Assembly: GCF_900142365.1 (NCBI RefSeq)
Contig: NZ_FRAP01000011.1
Location: 1-64,000 of the forward strand
From: Pseudonocardia thermophila
GTDB lineage: Bacteria > Actinomycetota > Actinomycetes > Mycobacteriales > Pseudonocardiaceae
Direction: 5' to 3'
DNA: 64,000 nt
The notes below the pieces were generated by a model, which worked only from the letters and a program-made list of their open reading frames with translations, had not been told where the DNA came from and did no database searches. Both the position numbers and the translations under genes were made by a program. Numbering within the stretch: the stretch's first letter is position 1; every line of letters starts with the position of its first letter. This document shows, in pieces, positions 28,061-37,742 of this stretch.

Positions 28061-29674
28061 TCACCGGGTTCGCGCCGTCTCCGCGTCCCACTGCCCGTTC
28101 GGGGACCGGTCGAGCCGGTACTTCGCGATCTTCCCGGTAGCGGTCCGCGGGATCTCCGGGATCGAGTCGACGAAGCGGGGGAGCTTGTACTCGGCCAGCC
28201 GCTCGCGCAGCCAGGCGATCAGCCCCTCGACGTCCGGTTCGGCGTCGGGCTTCCACTCGACGTACAGCTTGACCTCCTCCTCGGTGAGCGGCGACGGGAC
28301 TGCCACCACCGCGGACTTCGCGACACTCGGGTGGCGGTCACAGGTGTCCTCGATCTCGATCGCCGAGATGTTCTCACCGCGCCGGCGCACCCAGTCCAGG
28401 CCGCGGCCCCGGAACGCCAGCCAGCCGCCCTCGTCGAGCACCCCGAAGTCGTCGAGCCGCAGCCAGCCGTCGCGCGTCGCCTTCGCCGTCGCCTCGGGCT
28501 TGCCGTGGTACTCCAGCATCCAGATGTGGTCGCGCTTGGGCCGCATGATGATCCGCCCGACCTCGCCCGTCGGGACGTCGTTGTCCTCCTCGTCGACGAC
28601 GCGCACCTCGGCGTACGGGAGTGCACGGCCCGCATAGCCCCAGCGACGCTCGCTCGGCGTGCTGAAGACGAACCCGCAGCCGGTCTCCGTGGCGCCGTAG
28701 CCCTCCAGGAGGGTGACACCGAACCGCTGCTCGAACTCCCGGCCCAGGTCCGGCGGGACGGGGATGCCGAACGCGCGGGTCGCTGGATTGTCCGCGTCGT
28801 CGGCCCGGACGGGCTGCTTGTACAGCGCGACCAGCATCATCCCGATGAAGTTGAAGACCGTGGCGCCGTAGTGCCGGAGCTGGTCGAGGAACCGCGACGC
28901 CGAGAAGTTCTCCACCATCGCCACCGACGCCCCTTGCATGAGCGCGGTGGCGGTGGTGAAGATCTGCGCGTTGCAGTGGTGCAGCGGAAGGCACGTGAAG
29001 AACACGTCGTCCGGCCCCGCTCCCAGCACGTGCTGGCCGTACCAGCGGGCGGTGTTCGGGTAGGCGCCGTGGGGGAGCACCACACCCTTCGGTGGGCCCG
29101 TCGTCCCGCTCGTGTAGATGATGCTCGCGGGCGTGCCCGGGCCGATCCCCGGATCCGGCGGCAGCTGCGCGGATCCGCTCAGCAGCTCGTCGTAAGGTCG
29201 CAACCCGTTGGCCGCCGCCAGCTCATGGGCGGTGGTGTCCCCGCGGGCGCCCGTGACGAACTCCGGCGGCGGGTCGCTGAGCTGGGCCCGGATCGTGGCG
29301 AACGCGTCGGCCACTTCCGGGCCGAGGACGATCGCCTTGGCCTGCGAGTCCTCGAGCAGGTAGCGGCCGTCCACGGCCCGCGCGGCGGGGTTCAGCGTGA
29401 CCGCGACCAGGCCCGCCTTCGCGGCCGCGAACAGGCACGCCAAGTACTCGGGTCGGTTGCGCATCCAGATCGCCAACCGGTCGCCCGGCCGTAGCCCTCT
29501 CTCCAGCAGGGCGTTCGCGATGCGGTTGCTGGTGCTCGCGAGCTCCGCGTAGGTGTAGGCGCGGTCCTCGAACCGCAGGAACGTCGCGTCACGGTAGGTC
29601 GTCTCGCGGTCGACGAGGAGCTTGCGCAGTGTGGTGATGTCGGCGTGGTCGGGCTCGGGCAAGGGCTCGGGCAT
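28061..29674 (-). CDS. AMP-forming acyl-CoA ligase (CaiC/FadD-like)
   Basis: The product is 537 aa and a full-length ANL enzyme. Motifs in order: IIYTSGTTGPPKGVVLPHG (phosphate loop), EGYGATETG, the DGWLRLDDFG hinge region with FRGRGLDWVRRRGENIS, and the catalytic Lys region PRTATGKIAKYRL. It would activate a carboxylic acid to its CoA thioester. Its position beside ketone-carboxylase genes suggests it activates the beta-keto acid made by carboxylation. A large hairpin lies upstream at 29694-29734, so it may have partly separate expression from the carboxylase genes. Confidence 0.9.
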   Translation of the reverse strand: MPEPLPEPDHADITTLRKLLVDRETTYRDATFLRFEDRAYTYAELASTSNRIANALLERGLRPGDRLAIWMRNRPEYLACLFAAAKAGLVAVTLNPAARAVDGRYLLEDSQAKAIVLGPEVADAFATIRAQLSDPPPEFVTGARGDTTAHELAAANGLRPYDELLSGSAQLPPDPGIGPGTPASIIYTSGTTGPPKGVVLPHGAYPNTARWYGQHVLGAGPDDVFFTCLPLHHCNAQIFTTATALMQGASVAMVENFSASRFLDQLRHYGATVFNFIGMMLVALYKQPVRADDADNPATRAFGIPVPPDLGREFEQRFGVTLLEGYGATETGCGFVFSTPSERRWGYAGRALPYAEVRVVDEEDNDVPTGEVGRIIMRPKRDHIWMLEYHGKPEATAKATRDGWLRLDDFGVLDEGGWLAFRGRGLDWVRRRGENISAIEIEDTCDRHPSVAKSAVVAVPSPLTEEEVKLYVEWKPDAEPDVEGLIAWLRERLAEYKLPRFVDSIPEIPRTATGKIAKYRLDRSPNGQWDAETARTR

Positions 29675-29693
29675 CTTCGCTCCTCCAACCCCG

Positions 29694-29734
29694 GTGGAGG
29701 GCCGGCGGTCTTGCCGGATCGCCGGCCCTCCACC
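29694..29734. terminator. Long GC hairpin between carboxylase and ligase genes
   Basis: The left arm GGTGGAGGCCGGCG (29694-29707) pairs with the right arm at 29720-29734, whose complement is GGTGGAGGGCCGGCG. All 14 left-arm bases pair and the right arm has a single bulge. The loop is 12 nt. It lies in the 78-nt gap between the beta-subunit stop and the ligase start. No T-run is seen, so it may tune rather than end transcription. Confidence 0.55.
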
Positions 29735-29752
29735 GCAGCGCGGTAACCGGGA

Positions 29753-31921
29753 TCAGCCCGCGGCGGCGCGGTACTCGATGAACCGGTGCTCGTCGAACCG
29801 CGCCTCGGCGCCCGGCGGCACGACGAGCGTCGTCATCGGGTGCTCGATGATCGCGGGCCCGCGCACCACGTTGCCCGCGACGAGCCCGTCCATGTCGTAG
29901 ACCTGGGTGGTCTGCCACGTGCCGGCGAAGTACGCCTGCCGCTCGCCCTTGCGGGCCGATTCGGCGGGCCGCGGGTCGGCGAGTTCGTAGCGCACGAACC
30001 TCGGCTTCGGCTTGTCCGCCACGACGTGCACGAACAGCTCGTTGACGAAGAACCCGGACTCCGGCAGCGCCGCGCCCTTGCCGTAGATCTTCGCGTAGTT
30101 CTCCTCGAACTCGGCGATCGCGCGGTCGAGGTCCTCCGGGGTCATGACGGCGCCGAAGGTGAAGGTCACGTCCAGCACCTCCAGCACGCCGACGTAGCGC
30201 ATCGACGCCCCGTAGAGGACCTCCTTCGTCGCCAGCTGTCCCTCGCTGTTCAGCTCGCGGACGCCCTGGTCGCGCAGCGCGCTGTAGGCGTCGCCCATCG
30301 CCTTCGCGATCGACGCCTTCACGTCGCGGTCCGCGCCCGGCGGGATGATGTAGGACGCACCCTGGTGGAACCGCTTCGCGTACTCCGCGCAGGCCACACC
30401 GAACGCGGAGAACGCCGCCGCGAACGGGAAGGTGTACACCTTCTGGAACGGCACGTCGATGCCGTACAGGTGCAGAGGACCCGCCCCGCCGAACATGAAC
30501 ATCGTCCACTCGGTCGGGTTCGCCCCGCGTGCCTTGAGCATCGTCAGCAGGTGGTGGTTGAGGTTCGCGTTGAGCACCTCCAGCACACCCTGCGCAGCCT
30601 CTTCGACGCCCAGGCCGAGCGGCTCGGCGATGTCCTCGCGCACCGCCCGGATCGCTGCTTCGCGGTCGAGCGTGACGTCGCCGCCCAGGAAGTTGTCCGG
30701 GTCGAGGAAGCCGAGCACGACGTTGCAGTCCGACACCGTCACCCGAGGGTGGCGCAGGCACTTGCCCACGTCCGAGCCGGCGGACTCGGGGCCGAGGGTG
30801 ATGTGCTTGAACTTCGGGTCGACGCGCACCTCGCTGCCGGCACCGGCACCGATCGAGTCCAGCGCCACCATCTGCAGGGCTAGCCGGTGCCCGGCGAAGT
30901 CGGGCTCCTTGCGCAGCGAGATGTGGTGGTCCTGGATCATCCCGACGTCGAAGCTGGTGCCACCGATGTCGGCCGTGAGGATGTTGCGCTCGCCGAGGAT
31001 CTCGCCGATCGTCTTCGCGCCGATCAAACCACCGGTCGGGCCGGACAGGATGGTCTCGTACATGCGCGGGTGACGGATGTTGACGATGCTGCCGTAGCTG
31101 GCCATCGTGGCGAGCTCGCCGCGGTAGGCGCGCTCGTTCGCCGCCTGCTCCACCTTGCGGAGCATCTCGCGGACGATCGGCCCACCTGCAGCTTCCATGA
31201 GCACGCTCTTCATCCGCTGGACTTCCTTCATCACCGGCGCGATCTCGCTGGAGAGGATCACCGGCACGGTGACGCCCCGCTCCCGCATCACGTCCTGGGC
31301 GATCTCGCGGACGCGGCGCTCGTGGGCGGGGTTGAGGTAGGAGAACAGCAGCACGACGGCGATCGCGGCGACGCCCTCGTCGAGGAGCGCGTTGACCGCA
31401 TCGCGGGTCTCGGCCTCGTTGAGCGGCGCCTTGACCTGGCCGGGCTCGGTGAGCATGAAGTAGCCACCGCTGGCGACCCGCTCGGCGACACCGCGGACGA
31501 GTGCGGCGCGCAGCCGGAACATGTCGCCGCCGGTGTGGTGGTGCAGCTTGTGGTGCAGCACCTCCTCCCACTCCAGGCCCAGCCACGAGTGGCCGCGCTC
31601 GTGGATGTACATGCTCTCCTGGCCCTTGGTCGTGATGAGCCCGACCGAGAGGCCCTTCCGCTCGAGCAGCGTGTTGAGGAAGAGCGTGCCCGTGTAGATG
31701 TTCGCGATCGACTTCGCGTGCAGCTCCTCCAGGGACATGCCCCAGTTGGCTGCCGCGTTCTCGTAGCCGTTCGCGTAGCTGATCGCCTCGTTGACCTTGT
31801 TGGTCAGCGCCTTGCCGATGCTGAACGAACCGTCCTGGGACACCGCGAACGCGTCGGTCATCGTCCCGCCGGCGTCGGTCGCCAGGATGATCTGCGAGTG
31901 CTCGGACTGTGCGGTCGTCAT
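29753..31921 (-). CDS. Acetone carboxylase-like beta subunit (hydantoinase/oxoprolinase A fold)
   Basis: The product is 722 aa, the size of acetone carboxylase AcxA (beta). The N-terminal ATP-fold start is LATDAGGTMTDAF. The central TADIGGTSFDVGMI and SGPTGGLIGAKTIGE are the hydantoinase-A signatures. FGGAGPLHLYGI lies in the third quarter. In acetone carboxylase this subunit phosphorylates substrate and bicarbonate. The gene order beta-gamma-alpha on one strand and the presence of a gamma subunit separate it from hydantoinase and 5-oxoprolinase. The actual ketone is not shown by sequence. Confidence 0.87.
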   Translation of the reverse strand: MTTAQSEHSQIILATDAGGTMTDAFAVSQDGSFSIGKALTNKVNEAISYANGYENAAANWGMSLEELHAKSIANIYTGTLFLNTLLERKGLSVGLITTKGQESMYIHERGHSWLGLEWEEVLHHKLHHHTGGDMFRLRAALVRGVAERVASGGYFMLTEPGQVKAPLNEAETRDAVNALLDEGVAAIAVVLLFSYLNPAHERRVREIAQDVMRERGVTVPVILSSEIAPVMKEVQRMKSVLMEAAGGPIVREMLRKVEQAANERAYRGELATMASYGSIVNIRHPRMYETILSGPTGGLIGAKTIGEILGERNILTADIGGTSFDVGMIQDHHISLRKEPDFAGHRLALQMVALDSIGAGAGSEVRVDPKFKHITLGPESAGSDVGKCLRHPRVTVSDCNVVLGFLDPDNFLGGDVTLDREAAIRAVREDIAEPLGLGVEEAAQGVLEVLNANLNHHLLTMLKARGANPTEWTMFMFGGAGPLHLYGIDVPFQKVYTFPFAAAFSAFGVACAEYAKRFHQGASYIIPPGADRDVKASIAKAMGDAYSALRDQGVRELNSEGQLATKEVLYGASMRYVGVLEVLDVTFTFGAVMTPEDLDRAIAEFEENYAKIYGKGAALPESGFFVNELFVHVVADKPKPRFVRYELADPRPAESARKGERQAYFAGTWQTTQVYDMDGLVAGNVVRGPAIIEHPMTTLVVPPGAEARFDEHRFIEYRAAAG

Positions 31922-31965
31922 CGTCTACGCTCCCTGCCGGCCGTCTCGGGATCGGTCGTGGTTGC

Positions 31966-32535
31966 TCATGCGGTGCCCCACTTCTGCACCGCTTGCAGCG
32001 TTCGGTCCTCGAACACCCACTTCCCGTCCTCATCGGCCGGAGCGGACTGGCCGAGGATGTCCTCGTAGACCGACGCCAGATCGGGCAGGAACTCGAAGAC
32101 CGGCGGGTAGCCGATCGGCACGCACTCGACGCTCAGCAGCGTGAAGCATCCGGGGCAGAGGTACTCCCGGACCTCGGCGATCCCGGGCTCCGGGCAGACC
32201 TCCTCGTAGTGGTAGATCTCCATGAACTCCTCGAGCGTGCGGCGGATCCGCACCCGGGCGGAGAGCTTCCAGTTCACCCGGGGGTCGCCGAACGCGTGGC
32301 TGCACTCGCCGCAGCGCACCGTGTGCGTCCCGTCCGCCTCGCGCACGACGTAGAGGTACTCGCCGAGCCGCAGGAGCACGTCGTCGCCGAAGGGCGTCGC
32401 CTCGGCCAGCGCGGCGTGGTACTCGGCGAACCGGTCAGGGGTCTTCTCCTGCCGCAGGATCTCGCGGACCTCGCCCCAGCTCATGCGGGATGTCTCGAGA
32501 TCGCGCAGCACATCGCGGGAAGCCCGCTCGCTCAT
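31966..32535 (-). CDS. Acetone carboxylase-like gamma subunit
   Basis: The product is 189 aa. Two CxxC pairs (VRCGECSHAF and YLCPGCFTLL) suggest a bound metal. A conserved FLPDLASVYEDILG helix lies near the C-terminus. Gamma subunits of this type occur in acetone carboxylases and are missing from hydantoinases, so this gene is the best marker for the enzyme class. The ATG at 32535 overlaps the alpha-subunit stop by 4 bp, so the subunits are probably made in fixed ratio. Confidence 0.85.
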   Translation of the reverse strand: MSERASRDVLRDLETSRMSWGEVREILRQEKTPDRFAEYHAALAEATPFGDDVLLRLGEYLYVVREADGTHTVRCGECSHAFGDPRVNWKLSARVRIRRTLEEFMEIYHYEEVCPEPGIAEVREYLCPGCFTLLSVECVPIGYPPVFEFLPDLASVYEDILGQSAPADEDGKWVFEDRTLQAVQKWGTA

Positions 32536-34742
32536 GACTGTGCCTCCTCCTCGGCGTCCAGCTGCCAGAACCGCGCGAACTCCTCGCGGAAGCTCGGGGA
32601 GAAGCCGTTGAGCTCCGCGTAGGCATCGGTGAGGAACTGTGGGAGCTCGCCGCTCCTGACCACTTCGCGCTCGGTGCGCCAGAACTCCTCGAACGACACG
32701 GAGGATGCCTCGCGGTCGCGGCGGATCTCCGCGCGACGGGCCTCTGCGGCGGCCTCCAGCGACTCGGTCGCCGATCCGGTCTCGTCGACCGGGACCCCGT
32801 AGACACGGTCGGCGACGGAGGCGGGGATGAAGCCCTCCTTGACGTCCAGGGCGACGGCGTCGACCGCGCGGTGCAGCGGGTCGCCCCAGCCGCCGGTGGC
32901 GTTGCCCGCGACGATGTAGATGTCCCCGGGCTTGACGAAGAGCGCCCCGACCTCCTCCTTGTGCAGCTCGCGGTCGGTGTAGGTGAGCTTGCCGGACTCG
33001 ATCCACTCCGCGAGCTCGGCCATGCCGCCGGGGTACTCGCCCTGCCGCAGCAGCTCGAGGATGTTCGTCTGGCGGTACACGATGAGGGTCGACGTCGGCG
33101 CGGGGTAGCCGCCGCCTGGGATCGAGGCCTGCCCGGTGAAGTAGTTGCCGGTGCTCGCGCCGATCTTGCCGATGATCGCTTCCTGGACCTCGTCGGAGAC
33201 CGCGAACGCCAGCTGCATGCCCAGCCCACCGCGGAACCGGCCATGCCCGCAGTAGCTGGGCAGGACGTTCTTGGACAGGTAGTAGATGCCGGGCAGGACG
33301 TACTCCCACTCCTCGACGGAACCGGTGTCGGAGGAGGGGTTCCACCACGCCGTGCCGAGCGGCTCACCGTCCATGTAGGGCCGCGCCGGAGTCGCCGACG
33401 CACCCAGCAGGTCCATCTGGCAGAACCCGAAGCTGAACCCGTTCTTGAGCGTGATCTCACCCTGGATGCCGGTCCAGCACAGATCGGAGTTCCAGGCCTC
33501 CTCAACGAACCCCCGGGCGCGCTTGGAAACCTCCAGCCCGCCGCCGAAGCAGTTGAACAGCGCAACGCTCGACGCCCACGGGTTGCCGGCGGAGTGCCGG
33601 TCGTTCGGCGGGTTGAACAGGCCGCCCTCGGGCATGTCGTAGGTGACGGCGAGGTTCATCCCCGAGTTCGGCTTGAGCCCGAGGCCGATCGTGTCCATCA
33701 CGTTCAGCCACAGGTTCGACTCGATGATGCCCTTGTAGCCGCCCTGTGCGTGCCAGTTCGCCGGGGAGATCTTGTCCCAGTTGACGTGCACCTGGCCCTC
33801 GCGGGTGTCGATCTGCACCTCGGAGTGGAGGTGCAGCAACCAGTTCTTGGCTGACTGCGGCCACACGCCGTCGACGACGCCCGCATAGGGGACGGTGCGG
33901 AAGGCGACGAACCGGCTGCGGCCTGGGACGGTCAGCAGCTTGACGTTGTCAGAGCAGATCCGCCGGGTCTCCTCGATGATCTCCCGGGTGGCATCCTTGA
34001 AGTAGTCGAGGCCGAACTTGTCGATCGCCTCGGTGACCGAGTCCACGACCATCCGGCAGCCGGCCACCCGCATCTTCTGGTCGAGGATGTTGAACATCGG
34101 CGCTCGGGTGCGGCGCTCGAAGTGCTTGTAGAGCCAGGTGTAGTCCTCGTAGTCCTCGCCCACTTTCGTCGGCGGCAGCAGATATCCGTCGGTGAAGGTG
34201 TTGGGCGACCACGGCGGCCACGCGCCGGGCACGGCACCGCCTGCCTCCATGGTGTGGTTCATCCCGGCCGCCCAACCGATGAACTCGTCCTTGTAGAACA
34301 GCGGGACGAACGTGTAGACGTCGCCGGGGTGTGGCGTGCCCGTGGTCGCCGGGTCGCACGCGGTGAAGATGTCGCCAGGGCGGATCTGCGGGTTGCGGTC
34401 GTAGCCGTTCTCGGCCATGTACCGGATCGCGATGCGGAACGCGCCCTGGTGACCGACCAGACCCGACGACACCGCGACCGCGTGACCCTCCGGAGTCAGC
34501 AGCGCGAACAACAGCTCGCCCAGCTCACGTGCTCCGGGAGAGGCGGCGACGTTCTTCGACGTCTCGCGGGCGCCCATGACGGCGCTGTGGACCGCGTCGT
34601 AGAAGCGTTCGTAGGTGATCGGATCCTGCTCCTTGCGGGGCAGCGAGCGGAGTCCGTAGTAGTAGCCCGACGAGGTCAGCTCGTCCGTGTACTCGATCTG
34701 CTCGAGCAACGTGCGTTGCCCGAGGAGCTTGTCGCCTGCCAA
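32532..34742 (-). CDS. Acetone carboxylase-like alpha subunit (hydantoinase B fold)
   Basis: The product is about 736 aa, near the size of AcxB. Hydantoinase-B-type segments are HQGAFRIAIRYMAENGYDRN, FTACDPATTGTPHPGD and YCGHGRFRGGLGMQLAF. It would carry the site where the enolate is carboxylated. The start is uncertain. TTG 34742 lies 9 nt after AGGAAG, GTG 34751 directly abuts that site, and GTG 34814 would add 24 residues but has a poor ribosome site. It follows a crotonase gene by about 80 nt and overlaps the gamma gene by 4 bp. Confidence 0.85.
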   Translation of the reverse strand: MAGDKLLGQRTLLEQIEYTDELTSSGYYYGLRSLPRKEQDPITYERFYDAVHSAVMGARETSKNVAASPGARELGELLFALLTPEGHAVAVSSGLVGHQGAFRIAIRYMAENGYDRNPQIRPGDIFTACDPATTGTPHPGDVYTFVPLFYKDEFIGWAAGMNHTMEAGGAVPGAWPPWSPNTFTDGYLLPPTKVGEDYEDYTWLYKHFERRTRAPMFNILDQKMRVAGCRMVVDSVTEAIDKFGLDYFKDATREIIEETRRICSDNVKLLTVPGRSRFVAFRTVPYAGVVDGVWPQSAKNWLLHLHSEVQIDTREGQVHVNWDKISPANWHAQGGYKGIIESNLWLNVMDTIGLGLKPNSGMNLAVTYDMPEGGLFNPPNDRHSAGNPWASSVALFNCFGGGLEVSKRARGFVEEAWNSDLCWTGIQGEITLKNGFSFGFCQMDLLGASATPARPYMDGEPLGTAWWNPSSDTGSVEEWEYVLPGIYYLSKNVLPSYCGHGRFRGGLGMQLAFAVSDEVQEAIIGKIGASTGNYFTGQASIPGGGYPAPTSTLIVYRQTNILELLRQGEYPGGMAELAEWIESGKLTYTDRELHKEEVGALFVKPGDIYIVAGNATGGWGDPLHRAVDAVALDVKEGFIPASVADRVYGVPVDETGSATESLEAAAEARRAEIRRDREASSVSFEEFWRTEREVVRSGELPQFLTDAYAELNGFSPSFREEFARFWQLDAEEEAQS

Positions 34743-34826
34743 TCCTGTCACCTTCCTCGGCGTACGGATGGGCGCCCGGACGTGGGCGCGACGGAGGGAC
34801 ACCGGGGCCGGCACCCCGGGGAACAG

Positions 34827-35642
34827 TCACGGGACTTCGGTGGTGAAGCGCGGCTCGCGCTTCTCCCGCACGGCTGTGAGTCCTTCGGCGACGTCCGGTC
34901 CGGCGAAGCCGAGGAACTCGTAGGCGAGCGAGGCGTCGAAGGTCGGCCCGGCCTGCCGCAGCCAGTTGTTGATCGTCCACTTCGTGTAGGCGATCGCCGA
35001 TGGGGAACCGGCAGCGAGCTTCGCAGCGACCGCCCGGGCCTTCGTCAGCAGCTCGGTCTCGGGCACGCACAGCGACACCAGCCCGAGCCGCTCAGCCTCC
35101 GCACCGCTGAGCGGCTCGCAGGTCATCAGGTAGTACTTGGCTTTGGCCGGACCGATCAGGAGCGGCCAGACGATCGCGGCGTGGTCGCCGGCGGCTACCC
35201 CGAGCCGTGTGTGCCCGTCGATGATCCGCAGATCCGGCGTCGCGATCGACACGTCGGCGAGCAGGCCCACCGCGAGTCCAGCGCCCACTGCGACGCCGTG
35301 CATCGCGGACACGACGGGTTTCGAGCAGTTGATCAGGTTGTAGACGATGTCGCGGGCCTCGCGCAGCGCCCGGGCGCGCACCGTGTGGTCGGACGCCACG
35401 TCGGCGACGAAGTCGAGGTCGCCGCCTGCGGAGAAGGCCCGTCCTTCGCCGCGCACGATCACCACCCGCGTATGCGGGTCGCGATCGACGACCGGCCAGA
35501 TGTCGGCCAGGTCCCGGTGCCCGTCGTGGCCCACGGAGTTGAGTCGCTCCGGGTTCGACAGCACGATCTCCAGGACGCCGTCGGCAGTGCGCTCGACGCG
35601 AACGCTGCCGAACGGCGAATAGCGCTCCAGGTCACCCGACAC
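34827..35642 (-). CDS. Enoyl-CoA hydratase/isomerase family protein
   Basis: The product is 271 aa with the crotonase fold: oxyanion-hole segments [15 protein letters not shown] and [18 protein letters not shown]. The usual pair of catalytic Glu residues is not evident at the aligned sites ([19 protein letters not shown]), so it may not be a standard hydratase. It is the first gene of the minus-strand unit. AGGAGG lies 9 nt before GTG 35642 and an AT-rich promoter/operator stretch lies at 35661-35676, next to the divergent GntR gene. Confidence 0.82.
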   Translation of the reverse strand: MSGDLERYSPFGSVRVERTADGVLEIVLSNPERLNSVGHDGHRDLADIWPVVDRDPHTRVVIVRGEGRAFSAGGDLDFVADVASDHTVRARALREARDIVYNLINCSKPVVSAMHGVAVGAGLAVGLLADVSIATPDLRIIDGHTRLGVAAGDHAAIVWPLLIGPAKAKYYLMTCEPLSGAEAERLGLVSLCVPETELLTKARAVAAKLAAGSPSAIAYTKWTINNWLRQAGPTFDASLAYEFLGFAGPDVAEGLTAVREKREPRFTTEVP

Positions 35643-35660
35643 TGGGCCACCTCCTTAGCG

Positions 35661-35676
35661 GATATTTGATAAAGTA
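35661..35676. promoter_or_regulatory. AT-rich promoter/operator stretch, divergent crotonase-GntR region
   Basis: GATATTTGATAAAGTA is strongly AT-rich against 73% GC surroundings and lies between the minus-strand crotonase and plus-strand GntR genes. Its complement resembles the stretch at 36531-36546 at 11 of 16 positions. It could be the promoter, a GntR site, or both. Confidence 0.45.
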
Positions 35677-35765
35677 GCACCACGGTGCGAGGGTGCCAAG
35701 AACAGGAGTCGCGGTACCGTGCCGCGCCGAGACGGGCGTAGGAGTAGCCCGACGAAGGGGGCAGC

Positions 35766-36467
35766 ATGGTCCGATCGACTCGGCAGCGGCTCCGCCGGGG
35801 CCGTCCGCGGGGGAACCTCAAGGAGGAGGCCGCCCAGTACCTTCGGGACTGCATCTACGCCGGGGAGCTGCGCCCCGGTGACCGCATCGACCAGGACGCC
35901 ATCGCCGAGCAGCTGGGGATGAGCCGGCTCCCGGTCCGCGAGGCGATCATCAGCCTCGAGGCCGACGGGCTGATCGACAACATCCCGCGGCGGGGCGCCT
36001 TCGTCGCGTCCCTGACGCCGCAGGACGTGCTCGACACCTACGAGGTGTACGGCACCCTGGCGGGCCTCGCGGCGAGCCGGGCGGCCACGGCGCTGACCGC
36101 GGCCGATCTCAACACGCTGGACGAACTCATCGAGGCGATGGAGTCCAGCACCGACAACGCCGAGCAAGAGGCGCTCAACTACGAGTTCCACCGGGTGATC
36201 AACACCGCCGGGGCTTCGCGCAGGCTGCGGTTGGCGCTGCGGGCGCTCGCGGCCGGGATGCCGAGCCGGTTCTTCGAGTTCACTGACGACTGGAACCGGC
36301 AGGCGATCATCGAGCACCGTGCGATCGTGGCGGCGTTGCGCAGCCGGGATCCCGAGGCCGCGCGGAAGGCGGCGTCGGACCACCTCCGCTCGGGAGCGGA
36401 GCAGGCGGTAGCGATGCTGCGGGCGTCGGGGTTCTGGGCGGAGCGGGACACCACCCCGTCCGGTTAG
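35766..36467 (+). CDS. GntR-family regulator with FCD domain
   Basis: The product is 233 aa. An N-terminal winged helix (residues about 20-85; DQDAIAEQLGMSRLPVREAI) is followed by an FCD ligand domain with the metal-binding NYEFHRVIN, EHRAIVAAL and ASDHLRSG motifs. FadR/FCD regulators usually bind organic acids or CoA-related ligands and repress catabolic genes. It sits at the divide between the minus-strand carboxylase unit and the plus-strand acyl-CoA dehydrogenase unit, so it probably controls both. Confidence 0.88.
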   Translation: MVRSTRQRLRRGRPRGNLKEEAAQYLRDCIYAGELRPGDRIDQDAIAEQLGMSRLPVREAIISLEADGLIDNIPRRGAFVASLTPQDVLDTYEVYGTLAGLAASRAATALTAADLNTLDELIEAMESSTDNAEQEALNYEFHRVINTAGASRRLRLALRALAAGMPSRFFEFTDDWNRQAIIEHRAIVAALRSRDPEAARKAASDHLRSGAEQAVAMLRASGFWAERDTTPSG

Positions 36468-36530
36468 TCGGTCGGATCGATCACATCCGCCGGTCGGGCG
36501 CCCCGCGCCGCGGTGGATCCAGCGACTTGA

Positions 36531-36546
36531 TTCTTTATATCTGATC
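36531..36546. promoter_or_regulatory. AT-rich stretch upstream of the acyl-CoA dehydrogenase operon
   Basis: TTCTTTATATCTGATC lies 25 nt before the ATG of the first acyl-CoA dehydrogenase gene. It partly matches the reverse of 35661-35676 (11 of 16). It is a probable promoter core and possible GntR operator. Confidence 0.45.
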
Positions 36547-36570
36547 TCGCGACCTGCGGAGGGAGACACC

Positions 36571-37713
36571 ATGGACCCCGACGACGTCTCACTGATCGTC
36601 GGCCAGGTCGGGCGATTCGTGCGCGACGAGGTGCTGCCGCTCGAGGAAACGATCGAGGCCACCGGACGGGTGCCCGACGACCTCCGGCGCAAGGCCGCCG
36701 AGATGGGGCTGTTCGGCTTCTCCATACCGGAGCAGTACGGCGGGCTGGGCATGGCCATGTCCGAGGAGGTCCGCCTGGCGTTCGAACTCGGATACGCCAG
36801 CCCGGCGTTCCGTTCCATGCTCGGCACCAACAACGGCATCGCGGGCCAGGTCATCCTCCAGTTCGGCAGCGAGGAACAGCGGCAGCGCTACCTGCCCCGC
36901 ATCGCCTCCGGGGAGTCGGTGGTCTCCTTCGCGCTCACCGAGGCCGAGGCCGGCTCCGATCCGGCGTCGTTGCGCACCACCGCCCGCCGGGTCGGCGATC
37001 ACTACGTGATCAACGGTGCGAAGCGGTTCATCACGAATGCGCCCGACGCCGACCTGTTCGTCGTCTTCGCCCGGACCGGCGGGAACCGGGGCGAATCGAA
37101 GGGCATCTCGGCGTTCGTCGTGGACCGGAGCTCGGACGGGCTGGTCGTCGGCCCGCCCGACGAGAAGATGGGCCAGCGCGGGGCGCTGTCCGCCGAGGTC
37201 TTCTTCACCGACGTCGCCGTCCCCGCGGACGGCCTCATCGGCGAGGAGGGGGAGGGGTACCGGGCAGCGATGCGGGTGCTCTCACGCGGCCGGTTGCACA
37301 TCGCCGCGATCTGCGTCGGGCTCGCCGACCGGCTGCTCGACGAGAGCATCGCCTACGCGCGGTCGCGTGCCCAGTTCGGCCGCCCCATCGGTGAGTTCCA
37401 GCTCGTCCAGGGGATGCTCGCCGATTCGAAGGCCGAGTGCTTCGCCGGGCGCAGCATGGTCCTGCAGGCGGCCCAGGCCTACGACGCCGGGCAGGACGAC
37501 CGCATGCACAACGCCTGCTGCAAGTACTTCTGCAGCGAGATGCTCTCCCGGGTCGCCGACCGGGCCGTGCAGATCCACGGCGGTGCGGGCTACATGCGCG
37601 GCGTCGCCGTCGAGCGGCTGTACCGCGACGCACGGCTGTTCCGCATCTACGAGGGAACGAGCCAGATCCAGCAGGTGATCATCGCCCGGGCGCTGCTCTC
37701 CGACGCGGCGTGA
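36571..37713 (+). CDS. Acyl-CoA dehydrogenase
   Basis: The product is 380 aa and a complete medium-size acyl-CoA dehydrogenase. Motifs: SFALTEAEAGSDPASLRTTA (FAD/substrate), VINGAKRFITNA, SRAQFGRPIGEFQLVQGMLA, IHGGAGYMRG and the catalytic-Glu segment FRIYEGTSQIQ near the C-terminus. It introduces a double bond alpha-beta to a CoA ester and passes electrons to ETF. It starts after GGAGGGAG and is followed 29 nt later by a second dehydrogenase gene. Confidence 0.92.
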   Translation: MDPDDVSLIVGQVGRFVRDEVLPLEETIEATGRVPDDLRRKAAEMGLFGFSIPEQYGGLGMAMSEEVRLAFELGYASPAFRSMLGTNNGIAGQVILQFGSEEQRQRYLPRIASGESVVSFALTEAEAGSDPASLRTTARRVGDHYVINGAKRFITNAPDADLFVVFARTGGNRGESKGISAFVVDRSSDGLVVGPPDEKMGQRGALSAEVFFTDVAVPADGLIGEEGEGYRAAMRVLSRGRLHIAAICVGLADRLLDESIAYARSRAQFGRPIGEFQLVQGMLADSKAECFAGRSMVLQAAQAYDAGQDDRMHNACCKYFCSEMLSRVADRAVQIHGGAGYMRGVAVERLYRDARLFRIYEGTSQIQQVIIARALLSDAA

Positions 37714-37742
37714 CCCGGGCACCGCTAGCGGAGGGAGCGGGC

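Noticed and set aside
29753-34742. Hydantoinase or 5-oxoprolinase
   Set aside because: The A- and B-type subunits alone would allow this, but the separate gamma subunit with two CxxC pairs is specific to acetone-carboxylase-type enzymes.
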